Of a stretch of DNA of 64,000 nucleotides, positions 1-9,076 are shown one piece after another. A program made the translations under genes and the position numbers. The DNA comes from Pseudomonas orientalis (GTDB lineage: Bacteria; Pseudomonadota; Gammaproteobacteria; Pseudomonadales; Pseudomonadaceae), in the NCBI RefSeq assembly GCF_002934065.1, contig NZ_CP018049.1, positions 3,284,501-3,348,500 on the forward strand, written 5' to 3'. The notes beneath the pieces were generated by a model. That model made no database searches. It saw nothing but the letters and a program-made list of their open reading frames with translations, and was not told where the DNA came from. Each line of letters starts with the position of its first letter. The first letter of the stretch is position 1.

Positions 1-161
1 ATGCGCTCCAGCGGCCACTGATCGACACGCTTGTCCATCTGCGGCACGCCATAGGCACTGACCTCGAAACTGAAGTCATTGCCCCACACATAAGCGTCGA
101 AGCCTTCATCGGCGACTCGCACACTGAGCCCTGGATACTTCGGGTTCATGACAGCTTGCAT
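1..161 (-). CDS. Partial conserved hypothetical protein downstream of ldcA
   Basis: Only the first 53 codons lie in the window; the gene runs off the left edge. The start is ATG at 161 with AAGGA about 5 nt upstream, 8 nt after the ldcA stop codon, so it is probably cotranscribed with the decarboxylase. The visible protein begins MQAVMNPKYPGLSVRVADEG and is rich in aromatic and acidic residues, with no signal peptide or membrane segment. I do not recognise the family. The reading frame stays open to the edge and the spacing and ribosome-binding site are good, so a real gene is likely. Confidence 0.6.
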   Translation of the reverse strand, partial: MQAVMNPKYPGLSVRVADEGFDAYVWGNDFSFEVSAYGVPQMDKRVDQWPLER

Positions 162-169
162 AACGTTCC

Positions 170-2425
170 TTAACCTTTGATGCAATCGACGGTGTAACAA
201 CGACCACTGCCGTCATCTTCATGTTGCAGCCCATGCACATCAGCGACGAAGCCGGGGAAACTGCTATCGAACGTGCGGGCGAACGCCAGGTAATCGACGA
301 TCGAACGCGTTGACTCGGTAAAGCGCTCGCCCGGCATGATCAACGGGATGCCCGGCGGATAGGGCACCAGCATCACGGCTGCGATGCGTCCTGGCAAGGC
401 ATCGATGGAAACGGCTTCCACTTCCCCCCTGACCAACTGATCGTAGGCGTCGGCCGGCTTCATCGCGATCTGCGGCAACACCGTGTACATACGCTTGAGG
501 TGCCGGGCTGTCGCATTACTGCGATAGCAACTGTGCAACTGGTTGCACAGATCGCGCAACCCCAGGCCTTGATAACGGACCGGGCCCTGGGCATATACCG
601 AAGGCAGGCAACTGGCCAGGCTGGCATTGGCATCATAGCTGCGCTTGAACTCCAGCAACTCGGTGAGCAAGGTACTCCACTTGCCTTTGGTGATGCCCAT
701 CGAAAACAACACCAGGAAAGAATACAGCCCGGTCTTCTCCACCACCAGGCCGCGCTCCCAGAGGAACTTGCTGACCACGGCGGCGGGAATCCCGCAATCG
801 CTCAAGGCGCCACCGGCGTTGAGGCCGGGCATCACCAGCGTGACCTTGATCGGGTCCAGCAGCACATAATCTTCAGCCACGTCGCCGAAACCATGCCAGT
901 CGTCCTGGGGGTGCAGCAGCCAGTCGGCCGTGGCGACCCGGTCGATACCGGCCACCGAGGGTGGCTGCCAGATGGAAAACCACCAATCGTCGGCGGCGAT
1001 ATGCTGACGCAGATTGGCCAGTGCACGGCGGAAACTCAGGGCCTCGTCGAACATTTCCTGCAACAGCGAGCGACCCGCCGGACCTTCCATCATGGCCGAT
1101 GCCACGTCCAGGGAGGCGATGATACTGTATTGCGGCGAGGTGGAAATATGCATCATGAACGCTTCGTTGAAGCGGTCGCGGTCCAGCTGCCGCGCACCGC
1201 CATCCTGCACATGGATCATCGATGCCTGACTGAAGGCCGCCAGCAACTTGTGGGTGGAGTGCGTGGTGAACACCAACGGGCTGTCCGGCGTACGCAACGT
1301 GCCCATGCCATAGCGCCCGGCGAAAAACTCGTGGAACGCCGCGTAGGCATACCAGGCCTCATCGAAGTGCAGCACCTCCACACTGTTGCCCAATTGCTGC
1401 TTGATCAGTTCGGCGTTGTAGCACAGGCCGTCGTAGGTGGAATTGGTCACCACCGCCAGCTTGACCTTCGCCGGGCGGCCCCGGGCCAGCGGGCTGGCGT
1501 CGATCTTGGCGCGGATCGATTCGGGGCTGAACTCACTCAAGGGGATGGGGCCGATGATCCCCAGTTCGTTGCGTTCCGGGCACAGGTACAACGGGATCGC
1601 GCCGGTCATGATGATCGAATGCAGCACCGACTTGTGGCAATTGCGGTCCACCAGTACCAGATCGTCGCGGCCTACCATGGAGTGCCAGACGATTTTGTTG
1701 GCGGTGGAGGTGCCGTTGATCACGAAGAACGTATGGTCGGCGCCGAAATTGCGGGCGGCGCGGGCTTCGGCTTCGGCCAGCGGCCCGGTGTGATCGAGCA
1801 GCGAGCCCAGTTCGGGGACGGAAACAGACAGGTCCGAGCGCAGGGTGTTCTCCCCAAAGAACTGATGAAACGCCTGCCCCACCGGGCTTTTGCGATAGGC
1901 CACGCCACCGCCGTGGCCCGGGGTATGCCATGAGTAATTGGAGTCGGCGGTGTGTTGCACCAGGGCCTTGAAGAACGGCGGCAGCAGGCCATCGAGGTAG
2001 GTGCGCGCAGCGCGGGCGACCTGGCGCGCCAGAAACGGTACGGTGTCTTCGAACAGATACAGAATGCCGCGCAACTGGTTGAGTTCGCTCATGGCATCAG
2101 CCGGGGCGTTTTCCAGGGTGACTTGCTCGCCCAGGGCGAAGATCGGCAGGTTGGGCGCCCTCACCCGCGCCAGGCGGATCAGCTCGACCATGTTCTGCAG
2201 CAAGTGGGTGTTTTCCCCGGCGCCTTCCGCTGCGATCAGCATGCACGCCAGGCCGTGGTGGGTGGACGCCACCAACCGCCCTTCGGCGTAGTCCACGGCA
2301 GAAAAGATACTGAAGCCCTCCTGCTCCAACTCCCTGGCGATGCCGCGAACCCGGTCACCGGCAACGGTGTCGGCCTTGATGTCACGGTGCACGATAAGGA
2401 CGGGAAACTTCAGGTCTTTGTACAT
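170..2425 (-). CDS. ldcA: PLP-dependent Lys/Orn/Arg decarboxylase (LdcA type)
   Basis: A 751-residue fold-type-I PLP decarboxylase of the large inducible Orn/Lys/Arg family, cytoplasmic, making a polyamine (cadaverine, putrescine or agmatine) plus CO2. An N-terminal receiver-like wing domain (about 1-130) is followed by the PLP domain and a C-terminal domain. Visible landmarks are HTPGHGGG (about 167-174), the cofactor motif STHSTHKLL with Schiff-base Lys393, and HFDEAWY (about 353-359) carrying the PLP-contacting Asp. Length fits the family. The place next to dnaQ-rnhA matches P. aeruginosa ldcA (PA1818), a lysine decarboxylase, but substrate choice cannot be read from sequence alone. The start at 2425 has AGGAG 11 nt upstream. 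A repeat element fills its upstream region. Confidence 0.93.
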   Translation of the reverse strand: MYKDLKFPVLIVHRDIKADTVAGDRVRGIARELEQEGFSIFSAVDYAEGRLVASTHHGLACMLIAAEGAGENTHLLQNMVELIRLARVRAPNLPIFALGEQVTLENAPADAMSELNQLRGILYLFEDTVPFLARQVARAARTYLDGLLPPFFKALVQHTADSNYSWHTPGHGGGVAYRKSPVGQAFHQFFGENTLRSDLSVSVPELGSLLDHTGPLAEAEARAARNFGADHTFFVINGTSTANKIVWHSMVGRDDLVLVDRNCHKSVLHSIIMTGAIPLYLCPERNELGIIGPIPLSEFSPESIRAKIDASPLARGRPAKVKLAVVTNSTYDGLCYNAELIKQQLGNSVEVLHFDEAWYAYAAFHEFFAGRYGMGTLRTPDSPLVFTTHSTHKLLAAFSQASMIHVQDGGARQLDRDRFNEAFMMHISTSPQYSIIASLDVASAMMEGPAGRSLLQEMFDEALSFRRALANLRQHIAADDWWFSIWQPPSVAGIDRVATADWLLHPQDDWHGFGDVAEDYVLLDPIKVTLVMPGLNAGGALSDCGIPAAVVSKFLWERGLVVEKTGLYSFLVLFSMGITKGKWSTLLTELLEFKRSYDANASLASCLPSVYAQGPVRYQGLGLRDLCNQLHSCYRSNATARHLKRMYTVLPQIAMKPADAYDQLVRGEVEAVSIDALPGRIAAVMLVPYPPGIPLIMPGERFTESTRSIVDYLAFARTFDSSFPGFVADVHGLQHEDDGSGRCYTVDCIKG

Positions 2426-2524
2426 GAGCGCGCCTACTCCTGAGGGCTTGCACTCAGGGTAGAGGCTGGAAGCGAATGTGGCGAATGAAGATTTCGAAGA
2501 CAGTCGGGATCAACTGTTGATGCT

Positions 2525-2639
2525 GATCGTTCCCACGCTCCGCGTGGGAATGCCGCCTTGGACGCTCTGCGTCCGCTCTTGACGGCGTGACGCGGAGCGT
2601 CACAGGATGCATTCCCACGCAGAGCGTGGGAACGATCGT
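2525..2639. repeat. 115-bp dispersed inverted-repeat element (GATCGTTCCCACGC type)
   Basis: The two ends are near-perfect inverted repeats of 29 bp (2525-2553 and 2609-2637; GATCGTTCCCACGC at the outer end). Inside are two further hairpins: GGACGC-tct-GCGTCC (2560-2574) and GTGACGC-gga-GCGTCAC (2587-2603). The transcript or single strand would form a Y-shaped three-way junction. This sequence type is widely scattered between genes in Pseudomonas and gives rise to spurious short ORFs (Pfam DUF1534-like, from memory). Here it lies between dnaQ and ldcA, both read leftward, so it sits in the ldcA upstream region. Confidence 0.8.
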
Positions 2640-2651
2640 AGGGTGCCAGGA

Positions 2652-3398
2652 TTATTGTTGCGTCAGTTGGGTCCACAACGCCGGTGCGCCGGCCGCCTTG
2701 GCAATCGCTTCCAACCGCGCGACATGCTCGGCCAGATCCTGCTCGCTGGCACGGATGACAGGCGTGGGCCTGCGGTCTGCCGGCAGGCGACGGATCTCCG
2801 AGGGGCGATTGCCCGAGCCTTCCGCCGAACCGCTGCCATCGGTTGCATTACCGGCCAGCGACAGGCTGGTCTGCCCACCAGTCATGGTCAGGTAAACGTC
2901 AGCCAGGATCTCGGAGTCGAGCAAGGCGCCGTGCAGTTCACGCCCGGAGTTGTCGACGCCATAACGCTTGCACAAGGCATCAAGGCTGTTGCGTTGGCCG
3001 GGGTGACGCTCGCGGGCCATCATCAAGGTGTCGAGGATCGAGCAGTGCCGGGAAATATCCGCTCGGTCCATCTGCCCCATCAGGGCAAATTCATTATTGA
3101 TGAAGCCGACGTCGAACGCCGCGTTATGGATGATCAGTTGGGCGCCGTTGATGAACTCGAAAAACTCATCGGCCACTTCGGCAAAGCGCGGCTTGCCCTT
3201 GAGGAATTCGTCGGTGATGCCGTGGACGCCGATCGCGCCTTCGTCACTGTCGCGGTCCGGTTGCAGGTAGACGTGGAAGTGACGACCGGTCAGGCGGCGC
3301 CCCATCAGTTCGACACAACCGATTTCGATGATCCGGTGACCATCGGTCACCGGCATGCCGGTGGTTTCGGTATCGAGTACAACGGATCGGATGGCCAT
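2652..3398 (-). CDS. dnaQ: DNA polymerase III epsilon subunit, 3'-5' proofreading exonuclease
   Basis: A 248-residue DEDDh exonuclease that removes misincorporated bases at the replication fork as part of the Pol III core with DnaE and HolE. All five catalytic residues are visible: Asp9 and Glu11 (LDTETTG), Asp96 (HNAAFDVGF), His156 and Asp161 (HGALLDSE), near the E. coli numbering of 12, 14, 103, 162 and 167. The last 60 residues hold the flexible linker and the short polymerase-binding tail expected for DnaQ. It follows rnhA on the same strand with a 63-bp gap, in the conserved rnhA-dnaQ pair, here tandem rather than divergent as in E. coli. Confidence 0.97.
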   Translation of the reverse strand: MAIRSVVLDTETTGMPVTDGHRIIEIGCVELMGRRLTGRHFHVYLQPDRDSDEGAIGVHGITDEFLKGKPRFAEVADEFFEFINGAQLIIHNAAFDVGFINNEFALMGQMDRADISRHCSILDTLMMARERHPGQRNSLDALCKRYGVDNSGRELHGALLDSEILADVYLTMTGGQTSLSLAGNATDGSGSAEGSGNRPSEIRRLPADRRPTPVIRASEQDLAEHVARLEAIAKAAGAPALWTQLTQQ

Positions 3399-3461
3399 CA
3401 GGGTTCAGCTCTCAACGGTGTAGTGTGTTCAAGGGGCGCGATGTTAACACGTCAGCCGGCA

Positions 3462-3914
3462 TCAGCTCTGCTTGTAGCCGCGCACTTCATCCACGCCACG
3501 GTTGGCCAGTTGGTCGGCACGCTCGTTGCCTGGATGGCCGATATGCCCGCGCACCCATTTCCAGGTGATGTCATGGCGGTTGCATTGCTCATCGAGCAAT
3601 TGCCACAGGTCGGCATTCTTGACCGGCTCCTTGGACGCCGTTTTCCAACCGCGCTTCTTCCAGTTGACCATCCACTCGTTGATGCCCTTCATCACATATT
3701 GCGAGTCGGTCACCAGCAGGACGTTGCAGCGCCGCTTGAGCTCTTCGAGGCCACGAATGGCGCCCATCAGCTCCATGCGGTTGTTGGTGGTATTGGCTTC
3801 GCCGCCCCACAACTCCTTCTCCACGCCCTTGCACACCAGCAATGCGCCCCAGCCGCCGGGGCCGGGGTTGCCCTTGCAGGCGCCATCGGTGAAGAGTTCT
3901 ACACTATCGGTCAT
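3462..3914 (-). CDS. rnhA: Ribonuclease HI
   Basis: A 150-residue RNase HI that cuts the RNA strand of RNA-DNA hybrids (R-loops, Okazaki primers, ColE1-type primers). The active site reads exactly as in E. coli: Asp10 ([11 protein letters not shown]), Glu48 (NRMEL), Asp70 (VTDSQYV), Asp134 (NERADQLA), with His124 in the catalytic flap (RGHIGH). The basic handle ([11 protein letters not shown], about 85-95) is present. Length is standard for the bacterial type 1 enzyme. It lies between a methyltransferase gene (30-bp gap) and dnaQ on the same strand and is probably cotranscribed with both. Confidence 0.97.
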   Translation of the reverse strand: MTDSVELFTDGACKGNPGPGGWGALLVCKGVEKELWGGEANTTNNRMELMGAIRGLEELKRRCNVLLVTDSQYVMKGINEWMVNWKKRGWKTASKEPVKNADLWQLLDEQCNRHDITWKWVRGHIGHPGNERADQLANRGVDEVRGYKQS

Positions 3915-3944
3915 CGGTTATTCGGCCTGAATCAAAATGAGGTT

Positions 3945-4703
3945 TTACGGTTGACGTTGTTCGCGGTTGACCTTGGCCAGCGGCATTGGCACCAGCTTGC
4001 CGAGCGGTTCGCGGCGCACTTGCTGCACCGGGCGCAGCCCGACCACGATCTTGCGTGCCACCAATAAATAGAAGCCGCCACCCGACAGTTGCCAGGCGCC
4101 TGCGCGGCGTTCCCAGCCAGCGAGGCGGCCCTGCCACTTGGCGGACGCAAGCGGCGGACGATAGCACCCGAAGCGGCGTTTCTCCAGCGCGAAGCCCAGC
4201 AGGTTCAACCAGTCGCCGACCCGCGAAGGCGCAATGCAACGCGCCTGGCGCAAACCGTCATGGGCGAACAGGTGGCGCAGGCCCCAACTGCTCCAGGGGT
4301 TGATGCCAATAATCAGCAAATGGCCACCCGGGCGCACGCTGCTCGCGGCTTCGCGCAATAAACCGTGGGGAGACAGGCAGAAATCCAGGCCGTGCTGCAG
4401 CACCACCACATCGGCGGCGTGTTCGCTCAACGGCCAGGCCTGCTCCTCGCAGACGATTTCCACGCCCGGCAACGGCGCCCCCAGGCGTACATTGCGTTGC
4501 ACCTGCGGTGCGCACGGCGGCGACTCGGCCGAGGGGCCGTAATGCACCAGGTAGCCGCCAAAGAACCGGCCCAGCTCGTCTTCGAGCATGCGCCGCTCTT
4601 CATCCAGCAGCAATTGCCCCAGCGGCCCGGACAGCCATTCGCGGGCGGCACCGATCAGAGCCAGCCACTCGGGATCGGCCTGGGCGAACGCTTTATCAGT
4701 CAT
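3945..4703 (-). CDS. Class I SAM-dependent methyltransferase
   Basis: A 252-residue cytoplasmic protein with a methyltransferase-11-like domain. The central block contains [20 protein letters not shown], then a conserved [20 protein letters not shown] step typical of motif post I and strands 4-5 of the Rossmann fold; the usual glycine-rich motif I is weak. I chose ATG 4703 because GGAG lies 6 nt upstream; a TTG start 12 nt earlier is possible but would overlap that site. It is the counterpart of the methyltransferase between rnhA and gloB in P. aeruginosa. Substrate unknown. It is divergent from gloB with 65 bp between the start codons. Confidence 0.85.
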   Translation of the reverse strand: MTDKAFAQADPEWLALIGAAREWLSGPLGQLLLDEERRMLEDELGRFFGGYLVHYGPSAESPPCAPQVQRNVRLGAPLPGVEIVCEEQAWPLSEHAADVVVLQHGLDFCLSPHGLLREAASSVRPGGHLLIIGINPWSSWGLRHLFAHDGLRQARCIAPSRVGDWLNLLGFALEKRRFGCYRPPLASAKWQGRLAGWERRAGAWQLSGGGFYLLVARKIVVGLRPVQQVRREPLGKLVPMPLAKVNREQRQP

Positions 4704-4768
4704 TGCATTCTCCAATTCGCCTAGACGTTCTAAGATGCACCAATGTGTTCAGCTTGGCGAATCGAAGA

Positions 4769-5536
4769 ATGATACAGATCAGTGCCCTGCCCGCCTTCAC
4801 CGATAACTACATCTGGTTGTTACAGGATGAGCAAACCCGACGTTGCGCCGTGGTCGATCCCGGTGACGCCGCGCCGGTCATCGCCTGGCTTGAGCAGAAC
4901 CCTTCCTGGGTACTCGGCGACATCCTGGTGACTCACCATCACCATGATCATGTCGGCGGTGTCGAGCAACTCAAAAAACTCACCGGCGCCAAGGTCTACG
5001 GCCCCGCGAACGAAAACATCCCGGCCAGGGACGTCGACTTGCAGGACAACGACCGCATTACCGTGCTCGGCCTGGACTTCGCCGTGTACGCAGTGCCCGG
5101 CCACACCCTCGGCCACATCGCTTATTACCATCAAGGCGTGTTGTTGTGCGGCGACACGCTGTTTGCCGCCGGTTGCGGTCGCCTGTTCGAAGGCACGCCG
5201 GAGCAGATGCATACCTCGCTTGAGCGCCTGGCCGCCCTGCCCGCTGACACCCTGATGTACTGCACCCACGAATACACACAAAGTAACCTCAAGTTTGCCC
5301 AAGCCGTGGAACCGCATAACACCGACATCGCTGAGCGGGTTGCGCAAGTCGCTCAGTTGCGGGCGCGTGGCGAGATGACGCTGCCGTCCAACCTGGCGCT
5401 TGAAAAACGCACTAACCCTTTCCTGCGCACCTCTGAAACATCCGTTAAACAAAAAGCGGACGAACGGAATGGACGCGACAACCGCTCTGGGGCCGAGGTG
5501 TTTGCTAGCTTGAGGGCCTGGAAAGATAAGTTCTAA
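4769..5536 (+). CDS. gloB: Hydroxyacylglutathione hydrolase (glyoxalase II)
   Basis: A 255-residue metallo-beta-lactamase-fold hydrolase that splits S-D-lactoylglutathione to D-lactate and glutathione, the last step of methylglyoxal detoxification. The binuclear metal motif T-H-x-H-x-D-H is clear (residues 55-61, THHHHDH), followed by GHTLGH and the bridging Asp in CGDTLF, and THEYT with a C-terminal metal histidine. The C-terminal glutathione-binding helices contain KRTNPFLR. The start is ATG 4769 ([16 protein letters not shown]); longer upstream readings run through the divergent methyltransferase gene and are not credible. The ribosome-binding site (GAAGA) is weak. Confidence 0.96.
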   Translation: MIQISALPAFTDNYIWLLQDEQTRRCAVVDPGDAAPVIAWLEQNPSWVLGDILVTHHHHDHVGGVEQLKKLTGAKVYGPANENIPARDVDLQDNDRITVLGLDFAVYAVPGHTLGHIAYYHQGVLLCGDTLFAAGCGRLFEGTPEQMHTSLERLAALPADTLMYCTHEYTQSNLKFAQAVEPHNTDIAERVAQVAQLRARGEMTLPSNLALEKRTNPFLRTSETSVKQKADERNGRDNRSGAEVFASLRAWKDKF

Positions 5537-5634
5537 GCCGAAGCGATCTGATACGAAATTTCTGAATGGTTGACCGGAACCAAAGCGCTTTCTAGAATCG
5601 CCCGACATTTTTGCCCGGAACTTACTTCCAGCCA

Positions 5635-7035
5635 ATGTCGTCATCTATTCGTAAATCCATTTCTTCAGACGCATTGACCCGCCTGGCTCAAGCCGTGGCG
5701 GTGGCCGTTTCCGCAACTCTGGCGGGCTGCCAATCGACCCATTACGCTGCACAATCCACCGTGCAACCCAAACCCAATCTTGCTGCCAAGATCAAGCAAA
5801 AACCTATCTGGCTCTCAGAGAAGCCCAGCCCCGAAGTGCCCCAGGATGTCTGGGAGCGCATGCGTCGGGGCTTTCAATTGCAGGACGGTGTCGGCGTCAA
5901 CCCACGCATCGAGCAACAACGCCTGTGGTTCGCCAGCAACCCGTCCTTCCTGGAAAACGCCGGGGAACGCGGCAGCCTCTATATTCATTACATCGTCGAA
6001 CGCCTTGAAGAACGCAACATGCCCCTGGAGCTGGCGCTGCTGCCAGTGATTGAAAGTGCCTACAACCCAATGGCCTATTCGCGCAGCGATGCGGTCGGCC
6101 TGTGGCAGTTCATCCCCTCCACCGGGCGCTACTTCAACCTGCGCCAGACCCGCGCCTACGATGGCCGCCGCGATATCACCGCCTCCACCACCGCCGCCCT
6201 GGACTACCTGACCCGTCTGCATGACATGTTCAACGGCGACTGGCTGCTGGCCCTGGCGGCCTACAATGCGGGGGAAGGCACGGTCAGCCGGGCCATCGAG
6301 CGCAACGAGAAGCTTGGCCTGCCGACAGACTACTGGAACCTGCCCCTGCCCCAGGAAACCAAGGACTACGTGCCCAAGTTCCTGGCGCTGTCCCAGGTGG
6401 TGCTGGCCCCCGAGGCCTATGGCGTCAACCTGAACCCGATCGCCAACACGCCGTATTTCGAAGTGGTTGAAGTCAAGCAAAGCATGGACCTGTCCCGGGT
6501 CGCCGCGCTGGCGGAAATCGATGAAGACGAGCTGTTCCAGCTCAACCCGGCCCTGAAACAACGCACCACCCTGGATGGGCCCCAGCATCTGCTGGTGCCC
6601 ACCTCCAAGGCGCAACTGCTCACCAGCACCCTGTCGATGATGAAGCCCGAAGAGTTGTTGAGCATGCGCCCGAAAAAGCCGGTGTTCGACGAAGTCGAGA
6701 CCAAGACGGTTGCCGGGCGTACCCGCAGCTACAAAGTGCGCAACGGCGACAACCTCACGCTGATCGCCAAGGCCAACAAGGTCGATGTGCACGACCTGCA
6801 GCGTTGGAACAAGCTCAACGGCCAGGCCCTCAAGGTCGGCCAGACCCTGGTGATGCAGGACACGCGCAAAGCCGCCGCGAAAAAGCCGGTGCAGTACAAG
6901 GTCAAGAAAGGCGATTCGCTGTACATGGTCGCCAAGCGCTTCAATGTCGAGATGCAACACCTCAAGCGCTGGAACCCGCGTACCGGCCAGGCATTGAAGC
7001 CTGGGCAGATGCTGGTGGTGTCAGGCCCGCGCTGA
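5635..7035 (+). CDS. mltD: Membrane-bound lytic murein transglycosylase D
   Basis: A 466-residue outer-membrane lipoprotein that cleaves the MurNAc-GlcNAc bond of peptidoglycan to leave 1,6-anhydro ends. An N-terminal signal with lipobox LAGC (Cys32) is followed by an SLT domain with catalytic Glu140 in the ESAYNP motif, then GLWQFIPSTG and AAYNAGEG. Two LysM wall-binding domains end the protein (about 360-405 and 417-463; YKVRNGDNLTLIA and YKVKKGDSLYMVA). Start ATG 5635 is preferred over a TTG 24 nt earlier because it gives a normal lipoprotein signal. A REPIN follows the stop codon. Confidence 0.96.
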   Translation: MSSSIRKSISSDALTRLAQAVAVAVSATLAGCQSTHYAAQSTVQPKPNLAAKIKQKPIWLSEKPSPEVPQDVWERMRRGFQLQDGVGVNPRIEQQRLWFASNPSFLENAGERGSLYIHYIVERLEERNMPLELALLPVIESAYNPMAYSRSDAVGLWQFIPSTGRYFNLRQTRAYDGRRDITASTTAALDYLTRLHDMFNGDWLLALAAYNAGEGTVSRAIERNEKLGLPTDYWNLPLPQETKDYVPKFLALSQVVLAPEAYGVNLNPIANTPYFEVVEVKQSMDLSRVAALAEIDEDELFQLNPALKQRTTLDGPQHLLVPTSKAQLLTSTLSMMKPEELLSMRPKKPVFDEVETKTVAGRTRSYKVRNGDNLTLIAKANKVDVHDLQRWNKLNGQALKVGQTLVMQDTRKAAAKKPVQYKVKKGDSLYMVAKRFNVEMQHLKRWNPRTGQALKPGQMLVVSGPR

Positions 7036-7060
7036 GGCCTCAGAAACACCGAGGAACTCA

Positions 7061-7150
7061 TGTGGGAGGGGGCTTGCCCCCGATTGCGGTGGGTCAGTCA
7101 GCCCGTCTATTGACTGACCCACCGCTATCGGAGGCAAGCCCCCTCCCACA
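7061..7150. repeat. REPIN (two inverted REP palindromes), 90 bp
   Basis: Two REP units in inverted orientation, TGTGGGAGGGGGCTTGCC at the left and its complement at the right, with a middle that also pairs (GGTGGGTCAGTCA against TGACTGACCCACC). The whole block can form one long hairpin. It lies between mltD and the first transporter gene. It belongs to the same family as copies near 24.5, 30.5, 45.0, 48.5 and 51.8 kb. Confidence 0.9.
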
Positions 7151-7246
7151 TTGGATCTTCAGTGTTCTCAGCAGCCTTTTTCCATCCGGAACAAGCTGTT
7201 ACTGTACCGATCATAAAGCCCAAGCCGCCCGGATCGGATCTCTGAC

Positions 7247-9076
7247 TTGAAGCGTCCCCTCCTTCTACTGATAAGTCTGGCCTTGAGCTTTGCGGCGAAC
7301 GCGACGATTACCGAGAGCCACGGTTACGCGCAGTTCGGCACGCTCAAGTACCCGGCCAAATTCACCCATTACGATTGGGTAAACCCTGCAGCGCCCAAAG
7401 GCGGCACACTGCGGGTGATGGCCTTTGGCACGTTCGACACCCTCAACCCCTACACCTTCAAGGGCTCCAGCCCGGTTTCCACCCCCAACTTCCTGCAGTA
7501 CGGCGTCAACGAGCTCAACGAGCCGCTGATGGTCGGCACCGGCCAGTACGCGCCGTCCGGTGACGAGCCGACGTCCAGCTACGGCCTGATTGCCCAATCG
7601 GTGGAATACAGCGAAGACCGCAGCTGGGTGGTGTTCAACCTGCGCCACGAGGCGCGTTTTCACGACGGCACGCCGATTACCGCCGACGACGTGGCATTTT
7701 CCTATCGCACCCTGTTGACCGAAGGCCACCCGCAGTACCGTACCCACCTGCAGGAAGTGGCGCGGGTCGATGTGCTCAATCGCCATCGCATCCGCTTTGT
7801 CTTCAAGCGCGCCGGCAACCCGCTGCTGATCCTGCGCCTGGGCGAGCTGCCGGTGCTGCCCCAGCATTACTGGAAGCATCGCGACTTCAAGGCCACCACG
7901 TTCGAACCGCCACTGGGCAGCGGGCCATACCGCATCAGCAAGGTCACCCCTGGTCGCCAGCTGGTGTTCGAACGGATCAAGGATTACTGGGGCAAGGACC
8001 TGCCGGTCAACCAGGGTTTATATAACTACAACAAGGTCGAGGTGGAGTTCTACCGCGACAGCGACGTCGCCTTTGAAGCCTTCAAGGCGGGCGAATTCGA
8101 CATTTATATCGAGCACCAGGCCAAGAACTGGACCACCGGCTATAACTTCCCGGCAGTGAATCGCGGTGAGGTCATCAAGGCGCAGATCGCCCACCGGATT
8201 CCCACCCAGAGCCAGGGCCTGTTCATCAACAGCCGGCGACCGGCCTTCAGCCAGACCAGGGTGCGCGAAGCCCTGGGGTTGATGTTCGACTTCGAATGGA
8301 CCAACCGCACCCTGTTCAGCAGCGCCTACAAACGCGCCTTGAGCTATTACCCCAACAGCGAGTTCTCGGCCACGGGCGTGCCGGTCGGGCACGAGTGGCT
8401 GATGCTTTCGCCCTACCGCGAGCAACTGCCGGCCAACCTGTTCACCCAGGCCTTCAGCCTGCCGCAGACCGACGGTCGCGGCATCCCGCGTGAAACCCTG
8501 CGCCGTGCCCTGGCCCTGCTTGGCGAGGCCGGGTGGAAGCTGTCCGGCCAACGCCTGCTGAACAAGGACGGGCAACCGCTGCGCCTGGAAATCCTGCTGG
8601 TCAATCCGAACCTGGAGCGCATCCTGCAGCCCTATGTCGAGAACCTGATCAGTATCGGCATCGACGCGCGCCTGCGCACCGTTGACCGCGCACAGTACAA
8701 GCAGCGCCTGGATCAGTTCGACTTCGACATGGTCCTGGTCACCCTCAACCAGACCCTCAGCCCAGGGCTGGAACAATGGCAGTATTTTCATTCCAGCCAG
8801 GCCACCATCAAGGGCAGCAAGAATTACGCGGGCATCGCCAACCCTGTGGTCGATCACCTGCTCGAACAACTGCTCGCGGCACAGACCCGCGAAGAACAGC
8901 TGGCTGCCGGTCGCGCCCTGGACCGGGTGCTGCTCTGGCAGCACTACAGCATTCCCAACTGGTACCTCAACTATCATCGCCTGGCGTACCGCAACCGGTT
9001 CGCCTTTGTCACCACGCCGCCCTACAGCCTGGGCTTGAGCGCGTGGTGGCTGAAAGCTTCGGAGAAAGCCCAATGA
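7247..9076 (+). CDS. nppA1: ABC transporter periplasmic solute-binding protein (NppA1 type)
   Basis: A 609-residue family-5 solute-binding protein (SBP_bac_5) for oligopeptide-like ligands, exported by an N-terminal signal (MKRPLLLLISLALSFAANA). Family features include YPAKFTHYDWVNPAAPKGG near the mature N terminus and RFHDGTPITADDVAFSY. Similarity to the next gene is strong throughout, so the pair arose by tandem duplication. Gene order matches the P. aeruginosa nppA1A2BCD operon (PA1811-PA1807), a YejABEF-like importer reported to take up nucleoside-peptide antibiotics. The start is TTG at 7247 with no strong ribosome-binding site; the signal peptide begins there directly. Its end overlaps the next start by ATGA. 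Confidence 0.88.
   Translation: MKRPLLLLISLALSFAANATITESHGYAQFGTLKYPAKFTHYDWVNPAAPKGGTLRVMAFGTFDTLNPYTFKGSSPVSTPNFLQYGVNELNEPLMVGTGQYAPSGDEPTSSYGLIAQSVEYSEDRSWVVFNLRHEARFHDGTPITADDVAFSYRTLLTEGHPQYRTHLQEVARVDVLNRHRIRFVFKRAGNPLLILRLGELPVLPQHYWKHRDFKATTFEPPLGSGPYRISKVTPGRQLVFERIKDYWGKDLPVNQGLYNYNKVEVEFYRDSDVAFEAFKAGEFDIYIEHQAKNWTTGYNFPAVNRGEVIKAQIAHRIPTQSQGLFINSRRPAFSQTRVREALGLMFDFEWTNRTLFSSAYKRALSYYPNSEFSATGVPVGHEWLMLSPYREQLPANLFTQAFSLPQTDGRGIPRETLRRALALLGEAGWKLSGQRLLNKDGQPLRLEILLVNPNLERILQPYVENLISIGIDARLRTVDRAQYKQRLDQFDFDMVLVTLNQTLSPGLEQWQYFHSSQATIKGSKNYAGIANPVVDHLLEQLLAAQTREEQLAAGRALDRVLLWQHYSIPNWYLNYHRLAYRNRFAFVTTPPYSLGLSAWWLKASEKAQ

Noticed and set aside
500..1933. Long open frame (477 codons) opposite ldcA
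   Set aside because: It is the antisense shadow of ldcA, rich in Gln, His and Arg, as expected from GC-skewed codons read backwards; no ribosome-binding site or domain.
2434..2676. 80-codon leftward frame over the 115-bp repeat
   Set aside because: It is translated repeat sequence (the DUF1534-like reading) and overlaps the end of dnaQ.
2607..4067. Long open frame opposite dnaQ and rnhA
   Set aside because: It runs across two genes with full sets of catalytic residues on the other strand, so it cannot be the coding strand.
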